DNA of 8,264 nucleotides from the NCBI GenBank assembly GCA_050288085.1, contig JBNKDD010000256.1, forward strand, positions 1 through 8,264, read 5' to 3'. Below the pieces are notes generated by a model. The model worked only from the letters and a program-made list of their open reading frames with translations. It searched no databases and was not told the origin of the DNA. Each line of letters starts with the position of its first letter. Position 1 is the first letter of the stretch. Shown here piece after piece: positions 4,524-8,264 of this stretch. The position numbers and the translations under genes were made by a program. Source of the DNA: JBNKDD01 sp050288085. GTDB lineage: Bacteria; Chloroflexota; Anaerolineae; Aggregatilineales; UBA3940.

Positions 4524-7319
4524 ATGATGGAAGACCCACTCCACAACGAAGAAGCTCCTGACCAGGCATCAGGCCGCCATTCAGTAGTGAGCGATCTGGT
4601 TGCAAAATTGGATGCAATTGCCCTCCCGTTTGGATTAACGATGCGGCATGGTTTGTTGATCCTGCTGGGGGTGATCGTCCTGGTGGGGGGCATACTGGCA
4701 TTGATGGGTGGTGGGTTTGAGAAGCTGACCGCCGATTCCCCGGAATGGGTAGTTGATGATGGCCTGACCATCCAATTAGCCGGGGAAGCAGAAGCCGGTG
4801 TAAGGGTCAAATCCATTCTCAAGCTGGGACAAACCGCCCGCGACGCACTCCCCGCGCATTTAACCCCATCCAGCAGTTTTTATGAGGTTGAGACACGCGG
4901 AGAAGGCGTGGTGCTGCTGGCATTCTCTCCCCCGGCGAGTGGGAATCCTATTGTTTACCGGTGGGATGAACAGGCCGGTGAGTGGATATTTGTCCCTTCA
5001 GAAATTGACCTGGACTCTGGGCGGTTGATCGTTGATCCGGTCGATGGGTTGGTGGCGGTGTTTCAGACAACCTATACTATTCCTCTGATCTCCACGACCC
5101 TTGAGCCTGATCAGAAGCTGAATGGGGCGCAGGCTGCCGCGATTGATATGCTGTTTGTGGCCGGTATCGAGGGGGAATCAGATGGGACACTTGACTCCAG
5201 TCTCCTTGATTGGACAATGCCGTCATCCCGTTCGTATGCCGTGCTGCCGGTGATCCGCTTTTCTGCCCCCGGTACGCTTGAGGATGTGCTGGCAGATGAG
5301 ACATCGCGCGCACAGCACGCTGCCAGCATTATCGAGTTGGTGGAATCTGATGGCTTTGACGGTGTGCTGTTGGACTATGGGACATTTGATGCAGGGCTGA
5401 TCGAGGCATTTAACCAATTGGTGAATGACCTGGCACTGGCGCTGCATGATCAGGATCAGACCTTAGCTGTGCGAGTTTCCACCCCAACCGGCCCCGATCC
5501 CGATTGGGATACCGGCGTCTATGATTGGGCATATCTCGATGAAGTGTCCGATATGCTGGTCGTTGAACTGCCCGGCAGCCCTGGTGATTTTCATAATGGT
5601 GGCCTGACAGATCAATTCCTGGGGTGGGCTGGTAATGAGGTCGCCCCGGTTAAATTGCATGTAGCTTTTACCTCATTGAGTATTGATGAGTGGGCCGGGC
5701 AGTTTAACCCGATTGCCTATGATTATGCCCTTACTCCGCTTGGTATGGTGGCCCCGGCCCCCGGCACGATCATCACCCACCCTGAACCGGGTGAAACCCT
5801 GGACTTCGGGTTTGGTGGTGGAGCGGTCGATATTGGGCGTGACCCGGACAGCGGCGTTTATCGTTATGATATTTTCGCCGGGGATGGGGAGCACCGGGTC
5901 TGGCTGTCAACGGCAGCTTCCCTACGTGATCGCCTGGATTGGCTTGCCGCTCGGCCTATCGGTGGAGCTGTGGTTGAAGATTTAGTGGATGAGGGTAACG
6001 GCATCGGGACAGTAACAGCCGTTCACGAATTTAAGGTGAATTTGCCATCCAGCCTGAAGGCCGACCTGGTTATCAACTGGGCGATCAAGGATGCGAGTGG
6101 TAATCTCCTGCTCGAAACTTCAACCGATCTTGCCGGGCCACTGATCTGGACTCCTGACGAAGAAGGCGAGTATGTGATCAGCGCCAGCCTGGTCGGGGTA
6201 GAGACCTCAGATCGGGGTGCTGTGGCAGTGATCGTCGGCGGAAATAATATAGGGATCGGGCCCAGCCAGGAGGGGGTAGTCGAGGGTGCACCCGGTGATG
6301 ACTCGGTAGCATCGGATACGACATCCCACTCCATTCCCAACGATTTGCCTCCGCCGGTGATTCCTCCCGCCACTTATGGTAACTTTGAGCTGGGTGGACA
6401 GGCTAACCATGTGGTCAACCATCCTGATTATATGAATCAAGCAGGGATGACCTGGGTGAAGTTCCAATTAGCCTGGGAAGAAAATATGGACCCCCGCACC
6501 GCCTGGGACCTGATCGACCGGGGGCGTGAAGCCGGGTTTAAGGTATTACTCAGTGTTCCCGGACAGGTTAAATATCCAACAGATATTAATATTGAGGCTT
6601 ACCTTGAATTCTTGCGCGGAGTTGCGTACTATGGGGCGGATGCGATAGAAATCTGGAACGAGGAAAATCTCGATTTCGAGTGGCCGAACAACCAGGTCAA
6701 TGGCGGGATATATACCCGTGAAATGCTGGCCCCGGCCTACAACGCGATCAAAGAGGTGAACCCCAATACGATGGTGATCTCCGGTGCGCCTGCTCCAACC
6801 GGTGCGTTCTATGCCGATGGTGGCTGTTCCCTACAAGGGTATGGCTGCGACGATTGGCTGTTTATCCAGCAAATGGCTGAAGCCGGAGCCGCCAACTATA
6901 TAGACTGCGTTGGGGTACACTACAATGTTGGTGCTACCAGTCCTTCGGCGGTGACCGGCCATCCCGGTGATCCGGGTTACCAGCACTATAGCTGGTATTA
7001 CGGTAGCATGCTTGAGCTGTATTATGGTACATTTGGCCGCCCGTTATGTTTTACCGAATTAGGCTACCTGTCCGGTGATGGGCTAGGAGCTGTGCCTGAC
7101 CGGTTTAGCTGGGCGGCAAAGACGGAAGTTGTTGAACAGGCCGCATGGCTCGCCGAGGCTGCTCAACTGAGCAAGGCCAGCGGCAGAGTCCGGCTGATGA
7201 TTGTATGGAATGTTGACTTCGTTTATTGGGGCGATGATCCAATGGCCGGTTATGCCATTGTGCGCCCAGATGGCAGCTGCCCGGCCTGTATGGCTCTGGG
7301 CAATGTCATGAATCCTTGA
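4524..7319 (+). CDS. Membrane-anchored protein with degenerate GH18-like and clan GH-A-like barrels (paralogue 2)
   Basis: A 931-aa paralogue of the preceding product, with the same domain order. Cytoplasmic tail 1-42, membrane helix about 43-62, then the beta-rich module (about 72-185) with VYRWDEQAGEWIFVPSEID (144-162). The YaaH/GH18-like barrel (about 186-497) is more eroded: FDGVLLDYG (278-286) has Gly286 at the catalytic Glu position. An Ig-like domain (about 501-572) and a Pro-rich linker (573-616) precede the GH-A-like barrel (about 618-915) with IEIWNE (acid/base E713), GVHYN (H799), CFTELG (nucleophile E845) and WNVDF (895-899). The end is CPAC (919-922) plus nine residues. In a 53-residue stretch around WNE, 36 residues match paralogue 1 by eye. 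ATG at 4524 (or the next codon, 4527) is bounded upstream by in-frame TAA at 4488 and has no evident Shine-Dalgarno. Likely function: extracellular glycan binding and cleavage, substrate unknown. The next gene follows after 18 nt, so they are probably cotranscribed. Confidence 0.88.
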   Translation: MMEDPLHNEEAPDQASGRHSVVSDLVAKLDAIALPFGLTMRHGLLILLGVIVLVGGILALMGGGFEKLTADSPEWVVDDGLTIQLAGEAEAGVRVKSILKLGQTARDALPAHLTPSSSFYEVETRGEGVVLLAFSPPASGNPIVYRWDEQAGEWIFVPSEIDLDSGRLIVDPVDGLVAVFQTTYTIPLISTTLEPDQKLNGAQAAAIDMLFVAGIEGESDGTLDSSLLDWTMPSSRSYAVLPVIRFSAPGTLEDVLADETSRAQHAASIIELVESDGFDGVLLDYGTFDAGLIEAFNQLVNDLALALHDQDQTLAVRVSTPTGPDPDWDTGVYDWAYLDEVSDMLVVELPGSPGDFHNGGLTDQFLGWAGNEVAPVKLHVAFTSLSIDEWAGQFNPIAYDYALTPLGMVAPAPGTIITHPEPGETLDFGFGGGAVDIGRDPDSGVYRYDIFAGDGEHRVWLSTAASLRDRLDWLAARPIGGAVVEDLVDEGNGIGTVTAVHEFKVNLPSSLKADLVINWAIKDASGNLLLETSTDLAGPLIWTPDEEGEYVISASLVGVETSDRGAVAVIVGGNNIGIGPSQEGVVEGAPGDDSVASDTTSHSIPNDLPPPVIPPATYGNFELGGQANHVVNHPDYMNQAGMTWVKFQLAWEENMDPRTAWDLIDRGREAGFKVLLSVPGQVKYPTDINIEAYLEFLRGVAYYGADAIEIWNEENLDFEWPNNQVNGGIYTREMLAPAYNAIKEVNPNTMVISGAPAPTGAFYADGGCSLQGYGCDDWLFIQQMAEAGAANYIDCVGVHYNVGATSPSAVTGHPGDPGYQHYSWYYGSMLELYYGTFGRPLCFTELGYLSGDGLGAVPDRFSWAAKTEVVEQAAWLAEAAQLSKASGRVRLMIVWNVDFVYWGDDPMAGYAIVRPDGSCPACMALGNVMNP

Positions 7320-7324
7320 CGATG

Positions 7325-7330
7325 AGGGGA
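7325..7330 (+). promoter_or_regulatory. Ribosome binding site of paralogue 3
   Basis: AGGGGA stands 7 nt before ATG at 7338, within the 18-nt gap after the stop of paralogue 2. It fixes the start and fits an operon arrangement. Confidence 0.7.
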
Positions 7331-7337
7331 TGAATCT

Positions 7338-8264
7338 ATGGCTGAAAGTAATCAGACAATGCCGAGTGGCTCCGACGATGATGGTTGGATGGATGCTCCG
7401 TCTCATGAGCAGGAGACAGCCCCCAGCCCACGGAGCGATCAGGATTGGCAGGAACCCCAGGAACTCGAACGTCCGGAACCTCTAGCCGAACCGACCATCC
7501 TGGCCGGGCAGGAACCTGTTCCCGACGATGATGAAGAGGTGATGTTCGATGATGAGGAAGGGATTGAACTGCCAGTAAGCCCTAAGGTTCTGGCAATTGG
7601 CTGTGGGTCGCTGGCATTGATCGCAGTGATAGCCCTGATTGTAGTGGTACTGTTTGTTCCACCGTTCAATCTTGCCTCTGAATTCGGCGGTGGGGGTTGT
7701 AAACGCCTCAATGCCAATACACCGTCCCTCCGGCACGATGATGGAATCACAGTGACTATTGCGGGTGACAGCGGGCCATGTGTTGGCCTGGGGGCGGTTC
7801 CGCGAGCCACCTTCCTTGAAGGCGAAGCGAAAAAGACTTTTGTAACTGCCAAAGAGCATCTCCCGTCTTACCTGGATATGAAGAGCCCGCTCTATACCCT
7901 TAAGTGGCGGGGCGATGAAGCAGCAACGATTGAGATCGATATTCCCAATGAGGCTGAACCTTTCAACACCCTCGACCTGTACACCTGGGACGAGGAACAG
8001 GAAGAGTGGGTCTTTGTGCCCAGCCAGCTCGATGTGGGAGCTCAGGTGATCCGTACTAACGAGCACCCGAAAAGCGTTGCTGTCTTCCAGACCCGATCAA
8101 CGACTCCGCTGATCAGCACCATCATTGAGGCCAACCAGCCGATGGATGGATTGATCGTTTCATCGCTGAACCTGCTGCTGCCAACCGGCTTGAATGCCAA
8201 CGACGACGGATCTGTCCAGGGGACACTGGTCAGCGGCTGGCAGTTGGGGGCCGGTTATGCGGTT
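7338..8264 (+). CDS. Third membrane-anchored paralogue, 3' end outside the window
   Basis: The first 309 codons of an open frame that has no stop before the window ends. Residues 1-80 are a long, very acidic and Pro-rich cytoplasmic tail (for example DDDEEVMFDDEEGIE, 63-77). A membrane helix spans about 84-108. The ectodomain starts with GGGGCKRLNA and continues with the same beta-rich module as the two upstream paralogues: VPRATFLEGEA (154-164), LPSYLDMKSPLYTLKWRGD (175-193), LDLYTWDEEQEEWVFVPSQ (212-230) and TPLISTII (256-263). Residues 281-295 (LPTGLNANDDGSVQG) match the opening of the YaaH/GH18-like barrel, comparable to VIDAEGHLTGE in paralogue 1. Cysteines C121 and C148 have no counterpart in the other two and could form a disulfide. 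Whether it has the GH-A-like barrel and the CPAC end cannot be seen. It follows paralogue 2 by 18 nt with a good ribosome binding site, so cotranscription is likely. Confidence 0.88.
   Translation, partial: MAESNQTMPSGSDDDGWMDAPSHEQETAPSPRSDQDWQEPQELERPEPLAEPTILAGQEPVPDDDEEVMFDDEEGIELPVSPKVLAIGCGSLALIAVIALIVVVLFVPPFNLASEFGGGGCKRLNANTPSLRHDDGITVTIAGDSGPCVGLGAVPRATFLEGEAKKTFVTAKEHLPSYLDMKSPLYTLKWRGDEAATIEIDIPNEAEPFNTLDLYTWDEEQEEWVFVPSQLDVGAQVIRTNEHPKSVAVFQTRSTTPLISTIIEANQPMDGLIVSSLNLLLPTGLNANDDGSVQGTLVSGWQLGAGYAV

Noticed and set aside
7482..8066. Antisense open frame of 194 codons near the window end
   Set aside because: The + strand here encodes a clear paralogue with a membrane helix and conserved FVPSQ motif; the antisense product shows no domain and no ribosome binding site of note.

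Overview
The window looks like chromosomal DNA of a Chloroflexota bacterium, most likely Anaerolineae-like. This is inferred, not proven. The grounds are large single-pass membrane proteins with Thr/Pro/Glu-rich linkers (PTPTATPEP type), multidomain extracellular glycosidase-like proteins, moderately GC-rich genes, and short palindromes with a TGTAGGGGCGAC core. All real genes lie on the + strand.

Layout: (1) 1-159 is an AT-rich leader (51 G/C of 159) with a perfect 12-bp inverted repeat, a 10-bp palindrome, a possible -10 box and a strong ribosome binding site. (2) 160-1482 encodes a 440-aa AAA+ ATPase with an N-terminal winged-helix-like region. (3) 1483-1679 is an intergenic region with a terminator-like hairpin, a possible promoter and a second hairpin. 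(4) 1680-4427 encodes a 915-aa type II membrane-anchored protein. (5) 4428-4523 holds a long palindromic stem-loop. (6) 4524-7319 encodes a 931-aa paralogue. (7) 7338 to the window end is the first 309 codons of a third paralogue, which runs off the edge.

The two complete paralogues share one architecture: a short cytoplasmic tail, one membrane helix, a beta-rich module with a conserved FVPS motif, a YaaH/GH18-like TIM barrel whose catalytic glutamate is replaced, an Ig-like domain, a linker, and a clan GH-A-like barrel that keeps both expected catalytic glutamates. Both end in a conserved CPAC motif. The third paralogue is visible up to the start of the GH18-like barrel. A reasonable reading is a cell-surface carbohydrate (possibly cell-wall or exopolysaccharide) binding and cleaving machine made of several related anchored subunits. 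The degenerate GH18-like barrel would bind glycan and the distal GH-A barrel would cut it. The ATPase upstream may belong to the same system, but a hairpin and about 200 bp separate it, so a functional link is only a hypothesis.

No tRNA, rRNA, CRISPR array, insertion sequence or recombinase gene was seen.
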